Positions 16,614 to 23,751 of a stretch of 38,627 nucleotides of DNA are shown here, one piece after another. The notes beneath the pieces were generated by a model. It was not told the origin of the DNA. It saw nothing but the letters and a program-made list of their open reading frames with translations, and did not search any database. How positions within the stretch are numbered: position 1 is the first letter of the stretch; every line of letters starts with the position of its first letter. The stretch comes from Acholeplasmatales bacterium. GTDB taxonomy: Bacteria > Bacillota_I > Bacilli_A > Acholeplasmatales > JAEDCM01. The stretch covers positions 1 to 38,627 of the forward strand of contig JAGCWW010000068.1 of the NCBI GenBank assembly GCA_017961685.1. Direction: 5' to 3'. The translations under genes were made by a program, and so were the position numbers.

Positions 16614-19577
16614 ATGAAGAAAATATTAAAAATATGTAGTTTAGGAGGTATTATTTTATCACTTGGTTTAATAGCTACTGGTTGTAAAAAGAAAAAAAGT
16701 TCTACAATAGATAAAACAACAGTAAAAAATCAAACAACAGATAATAATACAACTAAATCAACAAATAGTCAAAAGACTACTACAAAAAAAGATGACACTT
16801 ATACAATTAAGTTTGTAAATGAGGATGATAGTGTTTTATCTACTCAAACATTAAAAAAAGGAGAAATGCCTTCATATAGCGCTACCCCTACATATAGTGA
16901 TGAAGTATTTACTTATGAATTTAAGGGCTGGGATAGCGAAATAGTTGCAGCTAATGGTGATAAAACATATAAAGCAACTTATAATAAAACATATATCGAT
17001 TATACAGTTACATTCTTAAATAATACTGAAGAAGTTAGTACAAGAACTTATCATTATGGAGAAACTATTGTATATCCAGATGCTCCAACAAGAGAAGCTG
17101 ATAAATTATGTACATATGAATTCTTACAATGGGATTATAATCCAACTACTTGTACAGAAAATGTAGTAATTTATGCTTGTTTTGAGTCGCATTATATTAA
17201 TTATACAGTTACATTCATTGACCATACTGGAAGTGTTATTTCAACAAAAACAGATTATCATTACAATGATGTAATTACTAAGCCAGATAACCCAACTAAA
17301 GATTATTGTGCATTCTTGGGTTGGGCATTATCAAGTACTGGTAGTGTTGTTAATGTAGATGAAAGAGTAGAAGGAAATAAAACATATTATGCAATATTTG
17401 ATAAAGCAAAATATCGCTATAGATTTGTTAATTATGATGGAATAATTGTATCTGAGACTACAGATTATGTTGGTTCACAAATAGTTCCACCTACTAACAA
17501 TCCAACAAGGGAGTCAACAGTATCAACAGTATACACATTTGATGGTTGGTATACAAATATGACTGGTGGCATTAAAGTAACTGAGTTTGGCACTTTAACA
17601 AGGGTCGAATATTACTATGCTAGATATACTGAAGAGACAAGAAAATATATAATCACTTGGAAAATGGATAATGGTGATGTTATTGGAACTGATTTAGTTG
17701 AATATGGTAAAACACCAGCTTGTTCATATGGAACTCCAACAAAAACACCAGATGCACAATATAGCTATGTATTTACTGGTTGGACTCCAGCAATTAGTAG
17801 TGTAACAGGCGATTATTCATACAAGGCAATATTTGATAAAGCAATAAGATCTTATACTATTACATGGAAAAACGGCAATACTACTATTTATAGTGAAGAC
17901 TATGCATACGGGAAAACTCCAACATATAGCGGAAGCACTCCAACAAAATCAGAGGATGCACAATATGTTTATACATTTAGCGGATGGAGTCCAACTATTA
18001 GTACAGTAGTTGGTGATCAAACATATACTGCACAGTATAGCACAACAACTAAAACATATACTTATTACTTCTATGATGAAGAATGTGTATCTGCAGTTAC
18101 ATATACAGGTGCATATGGTACACAAGCTACAAAGCCTGCAACTCCAACAAAAGCAGCTGATGCTGATTATACATATACTTTTGATGGATGGTATGAATTA
18201 ACTACTCATGTTAAAGTAACTGATTTTACAATTACAGGAAACAAGTATTTATATCCAAAATTCACATCAACAAATAGAGAATATACAATTACATTTAAGA
18301 TTACTTCAAGTCAACCATATACAACTATAACTCAAAAGTGGGGGACTCTAGTAGCTGCACCTGCTAACCCAACAAGAGATGGTTATACATTTGCTGGATG
18401 GAATAAAACAGTTCCTACAACAATGCCAAAAGAAAATATGACTATAACAGCAACTTGGACTGAAGTCACATATAAGTGGACATTAACTAAGACATGTGGA
18501 TCAGAAGTAGTTTATAGCGATTATACAAGTGGAAATCTTGCATATAATGCAAGTAGAACTTTAAAAATTACTAAAAAACCTCAAACTTATACAATTGTAT
18601 GGGTTATGGATGGTGTTGAATCACAAGGTGATAGCTTTACATTCCGCATGCCAGCAAAAGCAACTACAATCACACTAAAAGCTATTCCTTACATTCAAGA
18701 ATACAGTAATAAGATTCAAATGGGTATGTATCCACAATCTAAAGTAAGTGGTTCGATTGTAGATGAACTTAGAAGTATGTCACATATCGTAAATGGTAAT
18801 GTTCAAACAAGTTATTGGACAAGCTATGGCTTTAAGACAGTTGGAACTAACGCTCAAAATGTAAGAATGTGGTATATAGATTTAGATTACGATAATGACG
18901 GATATTATGATTATAGAGGTGTATATTTTCAAGATTATCTACCAAAAAGTGTATATGCTACAGAATTAAGCTCAGGAAATTCTGATCAATATGATAATGG
19001 ATATAATATTGGTTATGTGTATTATTTCAAATATGAACCAATCATATGGAATGTAAGTCTTAAAGATGAAAACCTACAATATTTATATAGTGATGTAATA
19101 TTAGATGCACACGTATATGAACCAAGTAATAGTACATCTCCTTATAGCCATAACGGAGCTAATATTGCAGGTACTGCTTATCAATATTCAGAATTAAATA
19201 AATGGATTAATAACACATTTGATACTACAGCATTTACAACTGCGCAATTAAACATTTTAGCTAAAATTACTACAGGTAGTGGTAGTTATAGTGATGAAGT
19301 AATTGCTGCATCAAGTACTTCATATACTAATAGTAACACTGTTAGCCCAGCTTCAGCTAGAGCAGCTAAAGTAACTGAATATGCAAAATGTATGGGCGCA
19401 TATGCTAATTACAAAGATTATGGTGAATACTGGACATCATCCCCAGTATCAGGCTCAGGCAATAAAGTTTATTATATTGATGAAAATGGTACTGCTAAAG
19501 GTGATGCATATAGTTATATTTACTTTCAAAATATAGGAATTAGACCATTTATTGCTATTGATTCAACAAAACTATAG
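16614..19577 (+). CDS. Surface lipoprotein with InlB/Flg_new-type repeats and C-terminal DUF6273-like domain
   Basis: Encodes 987 residues. A lipoprotein signal peptide ends LIATGC with the lipidated cysteine at residue 24. A Lys/Ser/Thr/Asn-rich tether of about 35 residues follows. Eight divergent beta-grasp repeats (Flg_new/InlB B-repeat type; words such as YTFDGWY, YVFTGWTP and TPTK) run from about residue 63 to 618, then a ninth, more divergent strand-rich unit. The C-terminal 290 or so residues start at IQMGMYPQSKVSGS and include PIIWNV, YSDVILDAHVY, LNKWINNTFDTTAFTT, YWTSSPVSGSG and IGIRPFIAI, the pattern of DUF6273, a domain common on gut-Firmicute surface proteins. The ATG at 16614 is 9 bases after AAAGGAG. 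It follows the giant surface gene with a matching regulatory cassette, so joint surface display is likely. The function is probably adhesive or carbohydrate-related but unproven. Confidence 0.88.
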   Translation: MKKILKICSLGGIILSLGLIATGCKKKKSSTIDKTTVKNQTTDNNTTKSTNSQKTTTKKDDTYTIKFVNEDDSVLSTQTLKKGEMPSYSATPTYSDEVFTYEFKGWDSEIVAANGDKTYKATYNKTYIDYTVTFLNNTEEVSTRTYHYGETIVYPDAPTREADKLCTYEFLQWDYNPTTCTENVVIYACFESHYINYTVTFIDHTGSVISTKTDYHYNDVITKPDNPTKDYCAFLGWALSSTGSVVNVDERVEGNKTYYAIFDKAKYRYRFVNYDGIIVSETTDYVGSQIVPPTNNPTRESTVSTVYTFDGWYTNMTGGIKVTEFGTLTRVEYYYARYTEETRKYIITWKMDNGDVIGTDLVEYGKTPACSYGTPTKTPDAQYSYVFTGWTPAISSVTGDYSYKAIFDKAIRSYTITWKNGNTTIYSEDYAYGKTPTYSGSTPTKSEDAQYVYTFSGWSPTISTVVGDQTYTAQYSTTTKTYTYYFYDEECVSAVTYTGAYGTQATKPATPTKAADADYTYTFDGWYELTTHVKVTDFTITGNKYLYPKFTSTNREYTITFKITSSQPYTTITQKWGTLVAAPANPTRDGYTFAGWNKTVPTTMPKENMTITATWTEVTYKWTLTKTCGSEVVYSDYTSGNLAYNASRTLKITKKPQTYTIVWVMDGVESQGDSFTFRMPAKATTITLKAIPYIQEYSNKIQMGMYPQSKVSGSIVDELRSMSHIVNGNVQTSYWTSYGFKTVGTNAQNVRMWYIDLDYDNDGYYDYRGVYFQDYLPKSVYATELSSGNSDQYDNGYNIGYVYYFKYEPIIWNVSLKDENLQYLYSDVILDAHVYEPSNSTSPYSHNGANIAGTAYQYSELNKWINNTFDTTAFTTAQLNILAKITTGSGSYSDEVIAASSTSYTNSNTVSPASARAAKVTEYAKCMGAYANYKDYGEYWTSSPVSGSGNKVYYIDENGTAKGDAYSYIYFQNIGIRPFIAIDSTKL
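16800..18468 (+). repeat. Eight InlB B/Flg_new-type repeats in the lipoprotein
   Basis: Units of 62-77 residues begin at about 16800, 16996, 17197, 17413, 17644, 17851, 18055 and 18280. Each has an opening YTITW or YTVTF strand, a central TPTK or NPTR, a GW or GWY core, and a closing YKAxF or YPKF strand. Units five and six are the most alike. Confidence 0.75.
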
Positions 19578-19583
19578 AAAAAT

Positions 19584-19610
19584 AAAAGAATCGTCTCAAG
19601 CGATTCTTTT
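19584..19610 (+). terminator. Terminator of the lipoprotein gene
   Basis: A 10-bp stem AAAAGAATCG/CGATTCTTTT with loop TCTCAAG. Confidence 0.85.
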
Positions 19611-19624
19611 ATATTAATATTATG

Positions 19625-19653
19625 TTGATATATGCAACACAATGTGTTACAAT
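19625..19653 (+). promoter_or_regulatory. Toxin-antitoxin promoter with palindromic operator
   Basis: TTGATA (19625-19630), a 17-base spacer and TACAAT (19648-19653). Inside the spacer lies a perfect palindrome AACACA-A-TGTGTT (19636-19648) that touches the -10 box. This is the expected place for autorepression by a RelB/DinJ-type ribbon-helix-helix antitoxin. Confidence 0.7.
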
Positions 19654-19673
19654 ATGCATAAGGAGATGGTATT

Positions 19674-19943
19674 ATGGCAAATGTTAATGTAAGAATTGAT
19701 GATTCAATAAAAAAAGAAGCTGAAAGAATTCTTGCTAAAATTGGATTGAATCCTACAACAGCTATTACTTTGTTTTATAATCAAATAATTAGGACTAATA
19801 GTATACCATTTGAACTTAAGATAGATGAACCAAACGAAGATACAATTAACGCTATACAAGAAGTAGAAGACTATGAAACAAAAATGAATAAAGCCAGGAC
19901 TTTTTACACCTTAAATGAACTAATGGAGGACTTGAAAAAGTGA
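19674..19943 (+). CDS. RelB/DinJ-family antitoxin
   Basis: An 89-residue protein. The N-terminal half (ANVNVRIDDSIKKEAERIL followed by LGLNPTTAITLFYNQI-like residues) is the ribbon-helix-helix DNA-binding region of RelB/DinJ antitoxins. The C-terminal half is acidic and flexible and would wrap the toxin. It overlaps the toxin gene by 4 bases (GTGA), so the two are translationally coupled. Antitoxins of this class repress their own promoter together with the toxin; the palindrome at 19636-19648 fits as their operator. The RBS AAGGAG is at good spacing. Confidence 0.9.
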   Translation: MANVNVRIDDSIKKEAERILAKIGLNPTTAITLFYNQIIRTNSIPFELKIDEPNEDTINAIQEVEDYETKMNKARTFYTLNELMEDLKK

Positions 19944-20224
19944 TTTATGGGATTAGATATTCTACTCAGTTTAAAAAGGATTTTAAAAATTGTATAAAAA
20001 GAGGTTTGGATATTAGTGAATTTGAGTACATTGTAGAGATATTACAAAAAGGAGAAGTTATTCCACAAAAGTATTTAGACCATCCTCTTCAACCATCTAA
20101 AGACTATAAGAATTGTAGAGAACTTCACATTGAACCAGATTGGTTATTAATATACAAATATTCAAATGAAAATGTTATACTGTATTTAATTAGAACTGGT
20201 AGCCATTCAGATTTGTTTAAATAA
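19940..20224 (+). CDS. YafQ-family mRNA interferase toxin
   Basis: A 94-residue RelE-superfamily toxin of the YafQ branch, a ribosome-dependent endoribonuclease. The histidine and aspartate positions expected of YafQ are present: DHPLQPSKDYKNCRELHIEPDW holds two His and the Asp, and TGSHSDLF gives the C-terminal His. The start is GTG at 19940 within the antitoxin stop; GGAGGA at 19925-19930 is 9 bases upstream, and no in-frame ATG is near. The toxin looks intact. It ends in a hairpin shared with the convergent gene. Confidence 0.9.
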   Translation: MIYGIRYSTQFKKDFKNCIKRGLDISEFEYIVEILQKGEVIPQKYLDHPLQPSKDYKNCRELHIEPDWLLIYKYSNENVILYLIRTGSHSDLFK

Positions 20225-20225
20225 A

Positions 20226-20257
20226 AGAAATCGCTTATTCAAGCGATTCTTTTTTTA
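20226..20257. terminator. Terminator between toxin gene and convergent yidD-mnmM gene
   Basis: Stem AATCGCTT/AAGCGATT with loop ATTC, then T-rich sequence on the plus strand and an A-rich left arm serving the minus strand. The last codons of the minus-strand gene lie in the hairpin. Confidence 0.8.
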
Positions 20258-20966
20258 TAATTATTAATGCTTCATTATTTTTATATTTCTCTTTAATGCT
20301 ATAATTTAATTCTTTTATTTCATCAATTATTTTATTAAATTCATCCATTCCACCATCATGTGCTCTATATGAACAAATAATTAATACTCCATCATCATTT
20401 AACATATTATAACAGTTTTTAATTGCTAATTCTGGAGTATAATCTTGTGTTTTAACTTTCCTATTAGAACCAGGTAAGAAACCTAAATTAAAGATGATTA
20501 AATCAGGTTTAATATCATAATTACATATATTATTAAAATCATCATTATAAAGCTTAACATTATTTATATAATATAGTTTAGATTCTGTACGTTTAATAGC
20601 TAGCTTTTGAATATCAAAAGAATATACTTCCTTATAATAATTTGATAAATAAATAGTATCATGACCATTACCGCATGTTGCGTCAATGGCAACATCTTTA
20701 ATCTTTTTATTTTTCATAATCTTTCTAGCATCTTTAACTATTTTAGAATATTTAATTGGTACTGGATCGTATTTTGGTTTAAATAATCTATTACATTTTA
20801 ACAAACGTTTTGTTGTTAAAAAAGAGGCATGGAAAAAATTGTACCTAGAATATGCTTGCCTTGCATATTCGCTACAAGTAGGTCTATGCCTACATCTATA
20901 ATGAATCTCATCAGGTACATTTTTTTGGTAATTTTCAATTCTTTTAACTATCCATTTGTTTTTCAT
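20235..20966 (-). CDS. Fusion protein: YidD (membrane insertion factor) plus MnmM/YtqB-like tRNA methyltransferase
   Basis: A 243-residue single reading frame with two recognisable parts. Residues 1-72 match YidD, which assists YidC/Oxa1 membrane protein insertion: CRHRPTCSEYARQAYSRY, LTTKRLLKCNRLF and KYDPVP, with cysteines at 25, 31 and 58. Residues of about 78-243 match the rRNA_methylase/YtqB family: AIDATCGNGHDTIYLS (SAM motif I), SFDIQKLAI, IIFNLGFLPGSNRKVKT and YRAHDGGMDEF. Bacillus YtqB is MnmM, which methylates 5-aminomethyl-2-thiouridine at tRNA position 34. The two halves are normally separate genes. There is no internal start with a strong RBS at the junction. The gene is divergent from the desulfoferrodoxin gene. 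Confidence 0.88.
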   Translation of the reverse strand: MKNKWIVKRIENYQKNVPDEIHYRCRHRPTCSEYARQAYSRYNFFHASFLTTKRLLKCNRLFKPKYDPVPIKYSKIVKDARKIMKNKKIKDVAIDATCGNGHDTIYLSNYYKEVYSFDIQKLAIKRTESKLYYINNVKLYNDDFNNICNYDIKPDLIIFNLGFLPGSNRKVKTQDYTPELAIKNCYNMLNDDGVLIICSYRAHDGGMDEFNKIIDEIKELNYSIKEKYKNNEALIIIKKESLE

Positions 20967-20985
20967 AATAAATTACCTCTAAATT

Positions 20986-20994
20986 ATTATATCA
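20986..20994 (-). promoter_or_regulatory. Extended -10 promoter of the yidD-mnmM fusion
   Basis: The minus strand reads TGA-TATAAT, 20 bases before the ATG at 20966, with GAGGT between as RBS. Confidence 0.55.
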
Positions 20995-21030
20995 TTTTTC
21001 TTTTATTTAATCGCATAAAATTATTTTTAA

Positions 21031-21039
21031 TGATATAAT
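21031..21039 (+). promoter_or_regulatory. Extended -10 promoter of the superoxide reductase operon
   Basis: TGA-TATAAT, 33 bases before the ATG at 21073, identical to the divergent box at 20986-20994. Confidence 0.6.
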
Positions 21040-21072
21040 TATTATAACATATCACGTTAGGAGGAATTGAAT

Positions 21073-21444
21073 ATGATAGAATTTTTAAGATGTAAACACT
21101 GTGGACAAATTATTAAGAAGGTTGTAGACTCAGGTGTTTCTGTAGTTTGCTGCGGAGAAAAGATGGAAGTAGTTAGTCCAAATACTACTGATGCAGCTAG
21201 AGAAAAACACGTTCCTGTAGTTGAAATTAATAAGAATATTGTAACTGTTAAGGTTGGAGATGTAGAACATCCAATGACAGAAATGCACTATATTGCATGG
21301 ATTATTATTGAAACAAATCAAGGAAGCTATAAAGTTAATCTAAAACATACTGACAAACCAGAAGCAACATTTATTTTAAGAGAAAATGAAGTATTTGTAA
21401 AAGCGTATGAGTATTGTAACTTACATGGTCTTTGGATGGCATAA
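21073..21444 (+). CDS. dfx: Desulfoferrodoxin (two-iron superoxide reductase)
   Basis: A 123-residue cytoplasmic enzyme that reduces superoxide to hydrogen peroxide without making oxygen, as anaerobes need. The N-terminal desulforedoxin domain has all four centre I iron ligands: C7, C10, and the adjacent pair C26-C27. Centre II ligands are H46 (in EKH, with the neighbouring E and K of the active site), H66, H72, C115 and H118 (CNLHGLW). The frame opens earlier with TTG at 21067, but that codon falls in the RBS region; AGGAGG is 8 bases before the ATG at 21073. The flavodiiron gene starts 2 bases after its stop, so the two are one operon. Confidence 0.95.
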   Translation: MIEFLRCKHCGQIIKKVVDSGVSVVCCGEKMEVVSPNTTDAAREKHVPVVEINKNIVTVKVGDVEHPMTEMHYIAWIIIETNQGSYKVNLKHTDKPEATFILRENEVFVKAYEYCNLHGLWMA

Positions 21445-21446
21445 TT

Positions 21447-23243
21447 ATGAAGAAAATAGTAAATGATATTTTTTATGTAGGTGTAAATGACCATCAAATA
21501 GATCTTTTTGAAGGACAATATATCGTTCCAAATGGAATGGCTTATAATTCATATGTTATTATGGATGATAAAATAGCTGTTATGGATACTGTTGATGCTA
21601 AATTTAGTCATGAGTGGCTAGATAACATCGCTAGTGTTTTAAATGGTAAAAAACCAGACTATTTAATCGTTCAACATATGGAACCAGATCATAGTGCCAA
21701 TATTAAACATTTTTTAGATGCTTATCCTAAAGCAACAGTTATAGGTAATGATAAAACATTTACAATGATGGAAAACTTCTTTGGACCTGATATCGCAAAG
21801 AAGAGAATCTCAGTTAAAAATGGGGAAACATTTAGCCTTGGAAAACATAATTTAACATTTGTTTTCGCACCAATGGTTCACTGGCCAGAAGTAATGTTTA
21901 CTTATGATGCAACTGCTAAAGTTTTATTTAGTGCTGATGGCTTTGGTAAGTTTGGTGCACTAGATGTTGAAGAAGAATGGGCATGTGAAGCTAGACGTTA
22001 TTATTTCGGTATAGTAGGTAAATATGGTGCTCAAGTACAAAATGTCTTAAAGCTTGTAAAAACGCTTGATATAGAGGTTATTTGTCCATTACATGGACCT
22101 ATTCTAGATAAAAATTTAGGATACTATATTAACCTATATGATATTTGGAGTAGCTATGCTTCAGAGGTTGATGGAGTATTTATTGCGTATACATCAGTAT
22201 ACGGAAATACTAAGAAAGCAGCATTAGAATTAGAAGAAAAACTAAAAGCTAATGGTTGTCCTAAAGTAGCTGTTTCAGACCTTGCTAGAAGCGATATGGC
22301 TGAAAATGTAGAAGATGCCTTTAAGTATAGTAAGATAGTACTTGCAACAACTACTTATAATGCTGAAATATTCCCTTTCATGAATGAATTTATTAATCAT
22401 TTAGTTGAAAGAAACTTTCAAAATAAGACAATAGGTATAATTGAAAATGGATCATGGGCTCCTATGGCTAAAAAGGTTATTTTAGCAAAATTAGAAAAAT
22501 GTAAGAATATAACTTATCTAGAAAATAATTTAACAATTAAATCAGCTTTAAATAAAGAAAATAGAGAAACATTAGATTTAATGGCTAAAGAATTATGTAA
22601 AGATTATATTGCTAAATCTGATAACTTAGCTAATAAGCATGATTTAACAGCTTTATTTAAGATTGGATATGGTTTATATGTTGTTACATCTAATGATGGT
22701 AAGAAAGATAACGGATTTATCTGTAATGCTATTACACAAGTAACTAGTCAACCTAATAGAATAAGTGTAACAATAAACAAAGATAATTATTCTCATCATG
22801 TTATTAAACAAACAGGCTTAATGAATGTCAATGTATTAAGTGTTGATGCTCCATTTAGTGTATTTGAGAAATTTGGCTTTGTTAGTGGTAGAAGTAAAGA
22901 CAAATTTGAAGGTGAAACTCTACCTAAATCAGATAATGGATTAGTTTATCTAGATAAATACATTAACTCATTTATGTCTTTAAAGGTAGAACAATACTTA
23001 GATTTAGGTACTCATGGAATGTTTATTTGTTCATTAACTGAATCAAGAGTTATCACAGATAAAGAAACTATGACTTATACTTATTATCAAGATAAAGTTA
23101 AACCAAAACCTGAAACAGAAGGTAAAAAAGGATATGTTTGTACAGTATGTGGCTACATTTATGATGAAACAGATGAATTACCTGAAGATTACATTTGTCC
23201 ACTATGTAAACATCCAGCAAGTGATTTTGAAAAAATTAAATAA
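21447..23243 (+). CDS. Three-domain flavodiiron protein: diiron-flavodoxin core, flavin reductase and rubredoxin
   Basis: A 598-residue soluble protein that reduces oxygen (or nitric oxide) to water using a diiron centre and FMN. The metallo-beta-lactamase-like domain (1-240) has ligands H77, E79, D81, H82, H145, D164 and H216. The flavodoxin domain (243-385) opens FIAYTSVYGNTKKAA. A flavin reductase-like domain follows at about 400-545 (IGYGLYVVTS, NAITQVTSQPNRISV). A rubredoxin domain ends the chain (550-598: CTVCGYIY, CPLCKHPASDFE), with a shortened loop between its cysteine pairs. The last two domains have the layout of high-molecular-weight rubredoxin, usually a separate partner, so electrons may pass internally. 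The start at ATG 21447 is preferred over the in-frame TTG at 21432. Confidence 0.93.
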   Translation: MKKIVNDIFYVGVNDHQIDLFEGQYIVPNGMAYNSYVIMDDKIAVMDTVDAKFSHEWLDNIASVLNGKKPDYLIVQHMEPDHSANIKHFLDAYPKATVIGNDKTFTMMENFFGPDIAKKRISVKNGETFSLGKHNLTFVFAPMVHWPEVMFTYDATAKVLFSADGFGKFGALDVEEEWACEARRYYFGIVGKYGAQVQNVLKLVKTLDIEVICPLHGPILDKNLGYYINLYDIWSSYASEVDGVFIAYTSVYGNTKKAALELEEKLKANGCPKVAVSDLARSDMAENVEDAFKYSKIVLATTTYNAEIFPFMNEFINHLVERNFQNKTIGIIENGSWAPMAKKVILAKLEKCKNITYLENNLTIKSALNKENRETLDLMAKELCKDYIAKSDNLANKHDLTALFKIGYGLYVVTSNDGKKDNGFICNAITQVTSQPNRISVTINKDNYSHHVIKQTGLMNVNVLSVDAPFSVFEKFGFVSGRSKDKFEGETLPKSDNGLVYLDKYINSFMSLKVEQYLDLGTHGMFICSLTESRVITDKETMTYTYYQDKVKPKPETEGKKGYVCTVCGYIYDETDELPEDYICPLCKHPASDFEKIK

Positions 23244-23251
23244 TTTAATGG

Positions 23252-23276
23252 GGTTAGATATTTATCTAACCTTTTT
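23252..23276 (+). terminator. Terminator of the dfx-flavodiiron operon
   Basis: An 8-bp stem GGTTAGAT/ATCTAACC with loop ATTT, followed by five Ts. Confidence 0.85.
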
Positions 23277-23281
23277 CATTG

Positions 23282-23290
23282 TGTTATAAT
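23282..23290 (+). promoter_or_regulatory. Extended -10 promoter of the PNPOx-fold gene
   Basis: TGT-TATAAT ends 20 bases before the ATG at 23311. Confidence 0.6.
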
Positions 23291-23310
23291 CTTTTATAGA
23301 GGTGAATTAT

Positions 23311-23703
23311 ATGAAAGAAGTATTAGAATTTTTAGAAAAAGCAGGTGTTTATTATTTAGCAACAGCTAGAGCAAATAAACCATACGTTAGACCTTTTGGA
23401 ACAATTAATTTATATGAAGATAAATTATATATTCAAACAGGAAAGGTAAAATCATGTTATAAAGAAATGGTAGATAATCCATTTGTTGAAATATCAGCTT
23501 TTTATAATGGAAGTTGGGTAAGAATTAGCGCTAAAGTTGTATCAGATGATAGAATGGAAGCTAAGAAAAGTATGTTAGATAAATACCCAGATTTAAGAAA
23601 AATGTATGATGAAAATGATAAGAATACTATCGTTTTATATTTAACTGATGCAACAGCAACATTCTATTCATTTACATCAAGTCCTAAAGCAATTAAGTTT
23701 TAA
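23311..23703 (+). CDS. Pyridoxamine 5'-phosphate oxidase-fold FMN-binding protein
   Basis: A 130-residue split-barrel protein. YYLATARANKPYVRPFGTINLYEDKLYIQTG matches the N-terminal strands of small PNPOx-family flavoproteins, and AFYNGSWVRISAKVV and the closing ATFYSFTSSPKAIKF complete the barrel. Such proteins bind FMN or related cofactors and are often reductases of unknown substrate; true PNPOx activity is unlikely at this length. Its place after the flavodiiron gene suggests a redox or detoxification role, but it has its own promoter. The ATG at 23311 is preferred over the GTG at 23302, which lies in the AGAGGTG RBS. Confidence 0.85.
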   Translation: MKEVLEFLEKAGVYYLATARANKPYVRPFGTINLYEDKLYIQTGKVKSCYKEMVDNPFVEISAFYNGSWVRISAKVVSDDRMEAKKSMLDKYPDLRKMYDENDKNTIVLYLTDATATFYSFTSSPKAIKF

Positions 23704-23706
23704 TTG

Positions 23707-23735
23707 TTTACAAATATTTCTTAATATTATATAAT
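23707..23735 (+). promoter_or_regulatory. Sigma-A-type promoter of ytxK-ackA
   Basis: TTTACA (23707-23712), a 17-base spacer and TATAAT (23730-23735). The spacer contains ATTTCTTAATATT (23716-23728), a 13-mer also present in the ABC transporter promoter at 34856-34868. Confidence 0.7.
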
Positions 23736-23751
23736 ATTAAAGGTGATTTTA

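Noticed and set aside
21130..21518. Minus-strand open frames over the dfx gene (21130-21321 and 21327-21518)
   Set aside because: They lie antisense to a gene with all iron ligands conserved and have no ribosome binding site.
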